DNA of 50,779 nt from an uncultured Eubacterium sp. (lineage in GTDB: Bacteria; Bacillota; Clostridia; Lachnospirales; Lachnospiraceae). Of this stretch, positions 40,473 through 48,759 are shown one piece after another; the stretch's first letter is position 1; each line of letters starts with the position of its first letter. The position numbers and the translations under genes are program-made. Location: positions 1 to 50,779 of the forward strand of contig CAKRKO010000010.1 of assembly GCA_934358495.1 (NCBI GenBank), written 5' to 3'. The notes under the pieces were generated by a model. That model was given only the letters and a program-made list of their open reading frames with translations. It was not told where the DNA came from and searched no databases.

Positions 40473-41756
40473 ATGAATAAAAAGAATTTAATCGCAACGA
40501 TTTATTTAAAAAACGGAAAACTGGTTAACGGTTTCAAAGATTATACGGAACAGGATGATCTGATGGAACGCATCCGTCTCTACAATGATAATGGGATTGA
40601 CAAGATCTATCTGTTTGATCTGTCCGATAATGATGCGGAACATGAACTAAATCTTCATACCATGAAAGAAATCAACCGCATATCTGAAATTCCGGTATAT
40701 GCCGGTGGCAATATCAACCGTCTGGAAGATATCAAAAAAATTTTATATGCAGGCTGTAAAAAAGCAATTTTAAACCCGGTAAAAGATGTAACAGCACAGG
40801 TTTCAAAAGAAGGTGCTATGCGTTTTGGTAAAGAATCTCTGGCACTTTCCATCCACAATGTAGATCTGTTTTTTAAGCAGAAAGAAGATGTGGAAAATAA
40901 CACAAGTGAACTGATTGTTCTGGATCCGGCTCTGCTTGGAACACTTGGCAATGTTACTGACATGTCTTATTCCATTTTGCTGACAGAGACAGACAATGAA
41001 AGTGTCTGCGAGGCTTTAAAGTCTGATGAAACGATTACTGGTATTTCTTCAAAAACAATTAGTGCACCGAATACTGATGTGATGGCACTGAAAGCTTATC
41101 TGAAAGAGCAGGGCATTGAGACCGGTCATCTGGAGACTTCCTGCGAATGGGCTGAGTTCAAACTGAACTCTGATGGCATGATTCCGGTCATTGTACAGGA
41201 TTACAAGACAAATGATGTACTAATGCTTGCTTATATGAATGAAGAGGCTTTTTATACCACGCTGTCTCTTGGCAAAATGACCTATTACAGCCGAAGCAGA
41301 AACGAACTCTGGACCAAGGGCATGACTTCCGGTCATTACCAGTATGTAAAATCTCTGTCCATTGACTGTGATAAAGATACGATTCTGGCAAAAGTATCCC
41401 AGATCGGTGCTGCCTGCCACACTGGCAACCGCAGTTGTTTCTACACAAATCTGGTACAAGAAGAGTACAAAGAGAAAAATCCGCTGGAAGTATTTGAAAA
41501 TGAGTACAATGTTATTCTGGATCGTAAATTGCATCCGAAGGAAGGCTCTTATACAAATTACCTCTTTGACAAAGGAATTGATAAAATCCTGAAAAAAGTC
41601 GGTGAAGAGGCAACAGAGATTGTCATTGCAGCCAAAAATCCGGATCCGGAAGAAATTAAATATGAGATTGCTGATTTTCTGTATCATATGATGGTTATGA
41701 TGGTTGACAAGGGCATTACGTGGGATGAGGTACTTGAAGAGTTATCCCAGCGATAG
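40473..41756 (+). CDS. hisIE: HisF/HisA-like domain fused to HisI-HisE (cyclohydrolase / pyrophosphatase)
   Basis: A 427-residue three-part protein. Residues about 222-328 are HisI (phosphoribosyl-AMP cyclohydrolase) with MLAYMNEEAF, YYSRSRNELWTKG and the zinc cysteines Cys299, Cys315 and Cys322. Residues about 338-427 are HisE (phosphoribosyl-ATP pyrophosphatase) with VGEEATEIVIAAK and EIADFLYHMMV. Residues 1-220 align by eye with HisF/HisA barrels: LIATIYLKNGKLVNG against IIPCLDVKDGRVVKG, IPVYAGGNINRLEDI and LKAYLKEQGIE. Tyr11 stands where the catalytic Asp of HisF is, and the second catalytic Asp is also absent (ALSIHN). The barrel is probably structural or regulatory. It is the last gene of the operon, 3 bp after hisB. 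Confidence 0.9.
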   Translation: MNKKNLIATIYLKNGKLVNGFKDYTEQDDLMERIRLYNDNGIDKIYLFDLSDNDAEHELNLHTMKEINRISEIPVYAGGNINRLEDIKKILYAGCKKAILNPVKDVTAQVSKEGAMRFGKESLALSIHNVDLFFKQKEDVENNTSELIVLDPALLGTLGNVTDMSYSILLTETDNESVCEALKSDETITGISSKTISAPNTDVMALKAYLKEQGIETGHLETSCEWAEFKLNSDGMIPVIVQDYKTNDVLMLAYMNEEAFYTTLSLGKMTYYSRSRNELWTKGMTSGHYQYVKSLSIDCDKDTILAKVSQIGAACHTGNRSCFYTNLVQEEYKEKNPLEVFENEYNVILDRKLHPKEGSYTNYLFDKGIDKILKKVGEEATEIVIAAKNPDPEEIKYEIADFLYHMMVMMVDKGITWDEVLEELSQR

Positions 41757-41828
41757 AACAGTTGAATCTGGTTAGTTCTGAAATCCCGGAATATAGCATA
41801 AGTAAATAAAAAGCAGGATACGATAAAA

Positions 41829-41874
41829 GGAAGTTTATGATTACATAATGTGATGATAAACTTTCTTTTTACTT
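41829..41874 (+). terminator. Terminator of the histidine operon
   Basis: GGAAGTTTAT at 41829-41838 pairs with ATAAACTTTC at 41856-41865; the stem continues inward through ACAT/ATGT. TTTTTACTT follows. It stands 72 bp after the hisIE stop. Confidence 0.8.
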
Positions 41875-41894
41875 AAAAAAGGAGTGAACCATTT

Positions 41895-42200
41895 ATGTAT
41901 TCTGAACAGTATGAAGACAGAAAACGTTATGCAGATGCCGCAAAAAGCAGTTTTTCTGCTATCGGACAGAAAAAAAGCTACGCAGATCAGGAACAAGCTG
42001 ATCGAACGATTCAAGAAAAAGAACACCGCAGTTTTCCTGGCATTCGCTTTATACTGGCTCTGGGACTGTTTCTTTGTTTTTTTGCGATGAAACAGGCTGA
42101 TTTTTCCTGGAAAGGATGGAATGCAGCAAAGATTACCAGTCAGATTCAATACACCGTTGATCTGCCGAAAATTCTGGAACAGATTAATTTCCTTCCATAG
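41895..42200 (+). CDS. Small single-pass membrane protein, unknown function
   Basis: A 101-residue protein that I do not recognise. The first half is polar and charged (EDRKRYADAAKSS, QKKSYADQEQADR), followed by one membrane helix (FILALGLFLCFFAM, about residues 52-66) and a short tail. AAAGGAG lies about 12 nt before the ATG. It stands alone after the histidine terminator; the promoter of the ABC genes begins 45 bp after its stop. A homologue search would be needed to name it. Confidence 0.65.
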   Translation: MYSEQYEDRKRYADAAKSSFSAIGQKKSYADQEQADRTIQEKEHRSFPGIRFILALGLFLCFFAMKQADFSWKGWNAAKITSQIQYTVDLPKILEQINFLP

Positions 42201-42244
42201 TCAATGAGTGCTCTGTCGAAACTGAAAAATTTATACTTTCTTTA

Positions 42245-42273
42245 TTGATTTCATTTTTACTTAAAACTATAAT
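42245..42273 (+). promoter_or_regulatory. ABC transporter promoter
   Basis: TTGATT at 42245-42250 and TATAAT at 42268-42273 are 17 bp apart. Predicted transcription start is near 42280, seven bases before a perfect inverted repeat. Confidence 0.75.
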
Positions 42274-42286
42274 AAAATAAGACATT

Positions 42287-42331
42287 CAGATTTATAAAAT
42301 GTGCGTTATTTGTAGCCATTTTATAAATCTG
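42287..42331 (+). promoter_or_regulatory. Perfect 15-bp inverted repeat at the 5' end of the ABC transcript
   Basis: CAGATTTATAAAATG (42287-42301) and CATTTTATAAATCTG (42317-42331) are exact reverse complements with 15 bases between. In DNA it could be an operator for a dimeric regulator just downstream of the promoter; in RNA it would be a strong 5' stem-loop ending 30 nt before the ABC start. No T-run follows, so it is not a terminator. Confidence 0.7.
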
Positions 42332-42361
42332 AAATTATATGCTACATCAAGGAGAAAAAAT

Positions 42362-43063
42362 ATGTCGTATATTGAATTTCAGCATATTACGAAAGAATAC
42401 AACACCGGAGGAAGTTCTATTTTTGCATTGAAAGATGCTTCTTTTTCAGTAGAAAAAGGGGAACTTGCCGTTATCCTTGGTGCTTCCGGTGCCGGAAAGA
42501 CAACAGCATTAAATATTTTGGGAGGTATGGATACGGCCACTTCCGGTCAGGTATTGGTGGATGGCTCTGATATTACTACATACGGGAAAAGGCAGCTGAC
42601 CCAGTATCGGCGTACAGATATTGGATTTGTCTTTCAGTTTTATAATCTGGTTCCGAATCTGACTGCATTGGAAAATGTGGAATTGGCTTCACAAATCTGT
42701 GAAGATTCCCTGAATGCAGCACAGACACTCGAAAAAGTCGGACTTGGAATGCGTATGAAAAATTTCCCGGCCCAGCTCTCTGGTGGAGAGCAGCAACGTG
42801 TTTCCATTGCCAGAGCTCTGGCTAAAAATCCGAAGCTGCTTCTTTGTGATGAACCTACCGGTGCATTGGATTATAATACTGGTAAGCAGATCCTTCAGTT
42901 GCTGCAGGATACCTGCCGAAAGGAAGGAATTACCGTATTGATCATCACCCATAACTCCGCACTGGCGCCAATGGCCGACCGGCTGATCCAGTTTAAAAAT
43001 GGTACTGTTATTAGTGAGACAAAGAATGCGCAACCGGTTCCGATTGCAGAAATAGAGTGGTAA
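42362..43063 (+). CDS. ABC transporter ATP-binding protein (LolD/MacB type)
   Basis: A 233-residue ATPase that powers the adjacent FtsX-type permease. Walker A is GASGAGKTT (about 40-48), the Q-loop is in FVFQFYNLVPNLTALENV, the signature is LSGGEQQRVSIARAL (about 140-154), Walker B and catalytic Glu are LLLCDEPTGALD, and the H-loop is in IITHNSAL. ATG at 42362 follows AAGGAG and gives the usual MSYIEFQHITKEY start; an earlier in-frame ATG at 42299 lies inside the inverted repeat and was not used. The permease begins 9 bp after its stop. Confidence 0.95.
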   Translation: MSYIEFQHITKEYNTGGSSIFALKDASFSVEKGELAVILGASGAGKTTALNILGGMDTATSGQVLVDGSDITTYGKRQLTQYRRTDIGFVFQFYNLVPNLTALENVELASQICEDSLNAAQTLEKVGLGMRMKNFPAQLSGGEQQRVSIARALAKNPKLLLCDEPTGALDYNTGKQILQLLQDTCRKEGITVLIITHNSALAPMADRLIQFKNGTVISETKNAQPVPIAEIEW

Positions 43064-43072
43064 AGCAGACAA

Positions 43073-46000
43073 ATGAAAGCATATTGGAAAGATATTGTTA
43101 GAACAATTAAAAAAGAAAAAAAACGTTTTTTTTCCATACTTTTGATTACATTTTTAGGCGTGACAATGTTTGCAGGACTCTCTGCCGGCTGTCGGGATCT
43201 ACGGGCGTCTGCAGACCGCTATTATGATGATCAGGCTCTGTATGATATCAAAGTACAGTCCACACTTGGACTTACGAATGAGGATGTTGCGGCGCTAAGT
43301 AAAGTGGATGGGATTTCAGAAGTACATGGAGCATACAGTGAAACAGCACTTGTTCAGGCAGGTGGTCTGCAGCAGAAAGCGGAAGTGACCCTGCTTGACA
43401 TGAATGGCCTGAGTCAGCCACGCCTGCTGAAAGGAGTGCTTCCGCAAAAGGCATCTGAGATTGCTGTTTCACAAAACTATTGCTCTGATGCAGATAAAAA
43501 GATTGGAGATACAGTTACGCTGACAGCACAGAACGCAGATGCCGTAGAGAATACTTCTGCCTTAAAGCAGCATGAATATACGATTACTGCAATCATGCAG
43601 GATGCAACAGATCTGGTTGCCGATGATGGAGCGGTATCCTTCCGTTCTTCACAATCTGCAAAGTATTTCTTTTATGTCACTGCGGATGCTCTGAATAATG
43701 AAGCATATTCCAGTATTGAGTTACGGGTAGAAGATGCAAAGGAATTATCTTGTTTTTCTGAAGAATATCAGAATAAAGTCGCAGCAGTAAAAAAAAGGAT
43801 TGAAAAAGAGATAAAAACAGACCGGGAAGTGGCTCGTTATAACGAAATCGTAGGAGAGGCCACCGCTACACTGCTAGATGCAAGAGATGAAGCCGACACA
43901 AAATTTGCAGAGGCAGATGATAAAATTGCGGAAGCAAGAGCTAAACTTGAAGACGGAAAGCTTCAATTAGCATCCGGATGGAAAAAGTTACAGGATGGCA
44001 TGCAGCAGTTAAAACAGCAGAAGCAGAGTGCTTCCGAACAGTTTTTACAGGGATATATGAAAATTTCTGATGGCTATAAACAACTTGCATCCGGAGAAGA
44101 ACAGTTAAATGACGGAAAGGCCGAATTAAATACGCATCAGGAGCAGTTAGAACAGGGTGAGATTGCACTGAAGCAACAAAAAGCGGCAGCCATGCAGGAA
44201 CTTTCTGATGCAGAGGCTCAGCTTACTGCCGGAAAAGAGCAGGCCACATCTGGAAAAGAGCAGATTCTGACACAGGTATCTGCAGTGAAGGGACAGCTTG
44301 GAACTGTATGGCCTGAAGCATCCTGGAATACTTATCAGGCATCTGTGGAATCCGGTCAGACAGATGCCACCGCTCGTCAAAACTTTCAGACAGAACTGCA
44401 GCAAAGCATTGATGGTATGACCGCTATGCTGGATGCTCAGATTGCACAGCTGGATCCAACAACTGAAGATTATGATATACAAAGAATCTCCCTGGAAAGC
44501 CAGCGGACACAATTACAGCAGATTCCGAATGGGATGGCAACGCTTGGTACACAATATGAAACTGCGCAGGAGACGCTGCTTCAATTAGAAGCGCAGGAAG
44601 CAGTGCTTCAGAAAAAACAACAGGAGGCAGCACAGCAGTTTTCTGCTTCGGAGACTCAGCTTGCATCACAAAAGCAGCAGATTCAGTCTGTAATCCAGCA
44701 ATTAAACGCACAGGAGCAAAAACTCATAAGTGCCAGACAGGAACTGGATGCAGGTCTTGCTGAGCTTAGGACACAGGAACAAAATGCCAATGCACAGTTT
44801 GCTAAAGCGGACCGGGAGATTCAAGCGAATACGGAAAAACTGAATCAGTCGCAGAAAGAATTAGACGTTGGAACCGCCGAACTGGAAGAACAGATGCAGA
44901 CGTTGGAGGAAGAGCGTACAAAGGCATATGATGAGATTGCAAATGCCCAGGCAGATATTGATGCCATTGACATGGCAAAATGGTATGTGCAGGACCGCAG
45001 TTCCATCGGCAGTTATTCCACTATCCAAAGTGATGCAGATTCTATTGAAACCATCGGTAATGTATTTCCAATTTTATTCTTGTCAGTAGCTATTCTGATC
45101 AGTCTGACCACCATTACGCGTCTTGTGGAAGAAGAGCGTGGACAGATTGGTATTTACAAAGCACTGGGCTTTTCAGACACCCATGTCTATGGAAAATATC
45201 TGATCTATACACTGTCTGCATGCATCTGTGGCGGATTGTTGGGAGATATCGGTGGATTTATCCTGCTGCCAAAATTTCTGTTTATGGTATTTGAAGTCAT
45301 GTACAAGATTCCATCCTACCTGTTTTTATTCCATTTTGGCTACGGAATCAGTGGTATTTTACTGTTTGCGGCAGGCATGTTGATTGCAGCGGTTTGTGCA
45401 TGCCACAGTGAACTGCGCCAGTGTCCGGCAGCGTTGATGCGCCCGAAGGCACCAAAAGCCGGATCCAGAGTATTTTTAGAAAAAATTCCATTTCTGTGGA
45501 AGCGTCTCTCATTCCTGAATAAGGTGACGTTTCGAAACCTGTTTCGTTATAAAAAGCGTCTGTTCATGACCATCAGTGGAATCCTAGGCTGTACCGCACT
45601 TCTTGTAGTCGGTATGGCAATTAAAAATTCCGTTACGGATCTGATGCCGAAGCAGTATAATCATATTTATCGCTACGATCTGATTGCAGTTGTGATGTCT
45701 GATGATTATGACACCTTTACCGATCAGATTGATTCAGATTCCAATATTTCTGACTATCTTGGCCTTCAGATGGATACGGTACAGGTCAGAAATACAGCAC
45801 ATACGATGGAAGAAACGGTTCCTTTGTATGTCATTCCGGATGATGCGTCCATTGCGGACTATATTAATCTGGAAAGTTTGGATGGAAAAGAAGAAAAACT
45901 GGGTGACGAGGATATTTTTATAACACAGAATCTATCAGATGTTATGGGTTTTACCACAGGGGATACCATAGAAATTCAGAATAGTGCTCTGGAAGAATCT

Positions 46001-46636
46001 TCCTTCTCTGTTGTTGGTATTTTACATAATTATCTTGGAAATGCGATTTATATGCGGCAGAGCAGATACGAAAAACTCATGGGAGATTATGCTCCAAATA
46101 CAGTGCTGGCACACTTGTCTGACACATGTAAAGATCCGGTTTCTTATGCGGATACGCTCTCCAGAGAGAGTGATGTGGTATCCTGCAACAGTGTACAGGC
46201 TATGAGAGATGAATTTTCAAAATCCTTTAGTCTGATCAACTGTGTGGTTGTTTTGGTAACAGCTCTGGCGGCAGGACTTGCTTTTGTCGTACTGTTTACT
46301 CTGGCGACCACAAATATTTCCGAACGGGAACGAGAACTTGCAACGATTAAAGTACTTGGCTTTTTTGATAAGGAAGTTCACATGTATGTTAATAAAGAGA
46401 CCCTGATTCTTACGGTAATCGGTATCCTGCTCGGCCTTCCGGTAGGAAGATTTTTCAGTGGCCTGCTGACCAGCATATTGAAAATGCCTTCTATATATTT
46501 TGCAGTTTCGGTACATCCAACTACCTACCTGTTTGCAGGTGGTATGACATTCCTTTTTGCCTTGGCGGTAGATCTGATCACAAACCGTCTGCTGGATAAA
46601 ATCAATATGGTGGATGCGCTCAAGAGCGTTGAATAA
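43073..46636 (+). CDS. FtsX-like ABC permease with long extracellular coiled coil
   Basis: A 1187-residue MacB/FtsX-type permease. TM1 lies at about 19-37, followed by an extracytoplasmic domain. A very long helical region (about 260-640) is rich in Gln, Ala, Leu and Glu, with recurring L..G..QL..G elements (ASGWKKLQDG, LASGEEQLNDGKAEL, LTAGKEQATSGKEQI). A first FtsX core with three helices follows (about 660-780), then a second soluble domain and the last FtsX core (about 1060-1180, ERERELATIKVLGFF). Such exporters act on peptides, lipids or antimicrobials, often as mechanotransmitters. No regulator gene adjoins. The substrate is unknown. Confidence 0.93.
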   Translation: MKAYWKDIVRTIKKEKKRFFSILLITFLGVTMFAGLSAGCRDLRASADRYYDDQALYDIKVQSTLGLTNEDVAALSKVDGISEVHGAYSETALVQAGGLQQKAEVTLLDMNGLSQPRLLKGVLPQKASEIAVSQNYCSDADKKIGDTVTLTAQNADAVENTSALKQHEYTITAIMQDATDLVADDGAVSFRSSQSAKYFFYVTADALNNEAYSSIELRVEDAKELSCFSEEYQNKVAAVKKRIEKEIKTDREVARYNEIVGEATATLLDARDEADTKFAEADDKIAEARAKLEDGKLQLASGWKKLQDGMQQLKQQKQSASEQFLQGYMKISDGYKQLASGEEQLNDGKAELNTHQEQLEQGEIALKQQKAAAMQELSDAEAQLTAGKEQATSGKEQILTQVSAVKGQLGTVWPEASWNTYQASVESGQTDATARQNFQTELQQSIDGMTAMLDAQIAQLDPTTEDYDIQRISLESQRTQLQQIPNGMATLGTQYETAQETLLQLEAQEAVLQKKQQEAAQQFSASETQLASQKQQIQSVIQQLNAQEQKLISARQELDAGLAELRTQEQNANAQFAKADREIQANTEKLNQSQKELDVGTAELEEQMQTLEEERTKAYDEIANAQADIDAIDMAKWYVQDRSSIGSYSTIQSDADSIETIGNVFPILFLSVAILISLTTITRLVEEERGQIGIYKALGFSDTHVYGKYLIYTLSACICGGLLGDIGGFILLPKFLFMVFEVMYKIPSYLFLFHFGYGISGILLFAAGMLIAAVCACHSELRQCPAALMRPKAPKAGSRVFLEKIPFLWKRLSFLNKVTFRNLFRYKKRLFMTISGILGCTALLVVGMAIKNSVTDLMPKQYNHIYRYDLIAVVMSDDYDTFTDQIDSDSNISDYLGLQMDTVQVRNTAHTMEETVPLYVIPDDASIADYINLESLDGKEEKLGDEDIFITQNLSDVMGFTTGDTIEIQNSALEESSFSVVGILHNYLGNAIYMRQSRYEKLMGDYAPNTVLAHLSDTCKDPVSYADTLSRESDVVSCNSVQAMRDEFSKSFSLINCVVVLVTALAAGLAFVVLFTLATTNISERERELATIKVLGFFDKEVHMYVNKETLILTVIGILLGLPVGRFFSGLLTSILKMPSIYFAVSVHPTTYLFAGGMTFLFALAVDLITNRLLDKINMVDALKSVE

Positions 46637-46646
46637 TAAAAAAGCG

Positions 46647-46670
46647 CAGTTCACGCTGTCATTTGCAAAA
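46647..46670 (+). repeat. Short intergenic repeat core shared with 16800-16824
   Basis: CAGTTCAC followed by GCTGTCATTTGCAAAA aligns with CAGTTCACACGCGCCATTCGCAAAA at 16800-16824 with a few changes. It also lies shortly after a gene end and is followed by further small inverted repeats (GCAAA-AGAA-TTTGC, GGTTC/GAACC). It may be a degenerate copy of the same element. Confidence 0.4.
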
Positions 46671-46757
46671 GAATTTGCATGCGAACGATACTTCCTGGAC
46701 TTGGTTCAAGATAGCCAGAACCGATCGAACTTTAAAACCGACTAAGAAATCATTGGT

Positions 46758-46790
46758 AAAAGCGTCATGAAATATTGACGCTTTTTACTG
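46758..46790. terminator. Terminator after the ABC permease
   Basis: AAAAGCGTCA at 46758-46767 pairs perfectly with TGACGCTTTT at 46776-46785, with an eight-base loop, followed by TTACTG. The flanking A and T runs would allow termination on either strand. Confidence 0.85.
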
Positions 46791-46804
46791 TCTTATGCTA
46801 GAAT
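46775..46804 (+). promoter_or_regulatory. Promoter of the radical SAM - RNase G cluster
   Basis: TTGACG at 46775-46780 and TAGAAT at 46799-46804 are 18 bp apart, with TGC before the -10 as an extended element. The -35 box lies in the right arm of the preceding terminator. Confidence 0.65.
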
Positions 46805-46887
46805 GAAAAATTGTGCAGGAAACAGAATTCCCTGCATAGTTTAAAAAAAGTGAAAAACAGAAAAGAAAAAAGAATAGGAAAAACAGA

Positions 46888-48759
46888 ATGAATAATAAAC
46901 TTGCGTTAAAAGACGAGATTTTGCTGACCATTGATAAACCTGCCCGATATATCGGAAATGAAGTGAACATGGTCTGTAAAAATCCGGAAGATGTGAAGAT
47001 CCGTGTCGCTTTTGCATTCCCGGATGTATATGAAATTGGTATGTCTCATCTTGGCATTCAGATTTTATATCATCAGTTTAATCTCCGGGAGGATGTATAC
47101 TGTGAGCGTGTCTATTCTCCATGGCCGGATCTGCATAAAATTATGAAGGAACAGCAGATTCCGCTTTTTGCACTGGAAACCCAGGATCCGATCAAAAATT
47201 TTGATTTTTTATGCATGACCCTGCAATACGAACTTTGCTATCCGAATATCCTGCAGATTCTGGATCTTGGCCAGATCCCATTAAAATCTGCGCAACGAAC
47301 AGATGGTATGCCAATTGTCATCGGCGGTGGCCCATGTGCTTACAATCCGGAACCGATCGCTGACTTTTTTGATATTTTCTATATTGGAGAAGGCGAAACC
47401 GTATATGATGATCTGTTTGACCTGTATGAGCAGATGAAAGAGGATGGCTGTTATACCCGTCACGATTTTCTGCATGAAGCAGCAAAAATTCCGGGGCTGT
47501 ATGTACCGTCTCTTTATGAAGTATCCTATAAAGAGGATGGCACTATCGCAGAGTTTCGCCCATCGTATAACGATATCCCGAGTGTGATTCAGCGTCAGGT
47601 CGTGGAAAATATGTCAGAATCTGTCTATCCGGACAAACCGCTGGTACCATTTATCAAAGTGACACAGGATCGTGTCGTACTTGAAATACAACGTGGTTGT
47701 ATCCGTGGCTGTCGTTTCTGTCAGGCAGGTATGGTTTACCGCCCGCTGCGGGAACGCAGTCTTGAAATGCTAAAAGAAAAGGCTTATCAGATGCTGACAA
47801 GCACCGGACATGAGGAAATATCCTTAAGTTCTTTAAGTTCCAGCGATTACACCTATCTGGAAGAACTTTTAACCTTTCTGATCGATGAATTCAAAGACAA
47901 AGGAGTAAATATTTCTCTGCCATCTCTGAGAATCGATGCTTTTTCACTGGATGTAATGAGTAAAGTTCAGGACATTCGAAAGAGTAGTCTGACATTTGCG
48001 CCGGAAGCCGGTTCTCAACGTTTACGAGATGTTATCAACAAAGGTCTGACAAAAGAAAACATCCTGCATGGCGCAGGACTTGCCTTTGAAGGTGGCTGGA
48101 ATAAAGTAAAACTATATTTTATGCTTGGACAGCCGACAGAGACCGTGGAAGATATGAAGGCCATTGGTGAACTTGCAGAAGAAATTGCGGAACGCTATTA
48201 TGAGATTCCGAAAGATCAGCGCAACGGTAAATGCCAGATCACAGTAAGTACTTCTTTCTTTGTACCAAAACCATTTACGCCATTCCAGTGGAGCCCGATG
48301 TGTACAAAGGATGAGTTCCTTGGTCGTGCAAAAATCGTGAATGAGACCATCAAATCTCAGTTAAACAAAAAAAGTATCAAGTACAACTGGCATGAAGCAG
48401 ATGTAACCATGATTGAGGGGATTCTTGCCAGAGGCGACCGCCGTCTCTGTGATTCTTTGATCCGTGTCTATGAGAAAAATGGCATTTTTGCCGCTTGGTC
48501 TGAATTTTTTGATGATCAGATCTGGCAGGATGCCTTTGCCGAAGAAAATATTGATACAGATTTCTACACCACTCGTGTCCGCAGCGAAGATGAGATCTTC
48601 CCATGGGATTTTATCGATGCAGGCGTAACAAAAAACTTCCTGCTGCGTGAATGGCATGCGGCAAATGCAGAGACGGTAACACCAAACTGCCGCCAGAAAT
48701 GTGCCGGCTGTGGAGCAATGAAATACAAAGGAGGCGTATGCTATGAGAATAAGAATTAA
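46888..48759 (+). CDS. TIGR03960-type B12-binding-like radical SAM protein
   Basis: A 623-residue radical SAM protein with an N-terminal B12-binding-like fold (about 35-200, with YEIGMSHLGIQILYHQFN and VIGGGPCAYNPEP). The 4Fe-4S motif is CIRGCRFC (Cys271, Cys275, Cys278) in QRGCIRGCRFCQAGMVYRP. The C-terminus has a Cys cluster (CRQKCAGCGAMKYKGG). This family (TIGR03960) is found next to a TIGR03936 partner and RNase G, as here. Function is not established; an RNA or ribosome modification role is suggested by the conserved context with RNase G and L21. Its last 17 bp overlap the partner gene. Confidence 0.92.
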   Translation: MNNKLALKDEILLTIDKPARYIGNEVNMVCKNPEDVKIRVAFAFPDVYEIGMSHLGIQILYHQFNLREDVYCERVYSPWPDLHKIMKEQQIPLFALETQDPIKNFDFLCMTLQYELCYPNILQILDLGQIPLKSAQRTDGMPIVIGGGPCAYNPEPIADFFDIFYIGEGETVYDDLFDLYEQMKEDGCYTRHDFLHEAAKIPGLYVPSLYEVSYKEDGTIAEFRPSYNDIPSVIQRQVVENMSESVYPDKPLVPFIKVTQDRVVLEIQRGCIRGCRFCQAGMVYRPLRERSLEMLKEKAYQMLTSTGHEEISLSSLSSSDYTYLEELLTFLIDEFKDKGVNISLPSLRIDAFSLDVMSKVQDIRKSSLTFAPEAGSQRLRDVINKGLTKENILHGAGLAFEGGWNKVKLYFMLGQPTETVEDMKAIGELAEEIAERYYEIPKDQRNGKCQITVSTSFFVPKPFTPFQWSPMCTKDEFLGRAKIVNETIKSQLNKKSIKYNWHEADVTMIEGILARGDRRLCDSLIRVYEKNGIFAAWSEFFDDQIWQDAFAEENIDTDFYTTRVRSEDEIFPWDFIDAGVTKNFLLREWHAANAETVTPNCRQKCAGCGAMKYKGGVCYENKN

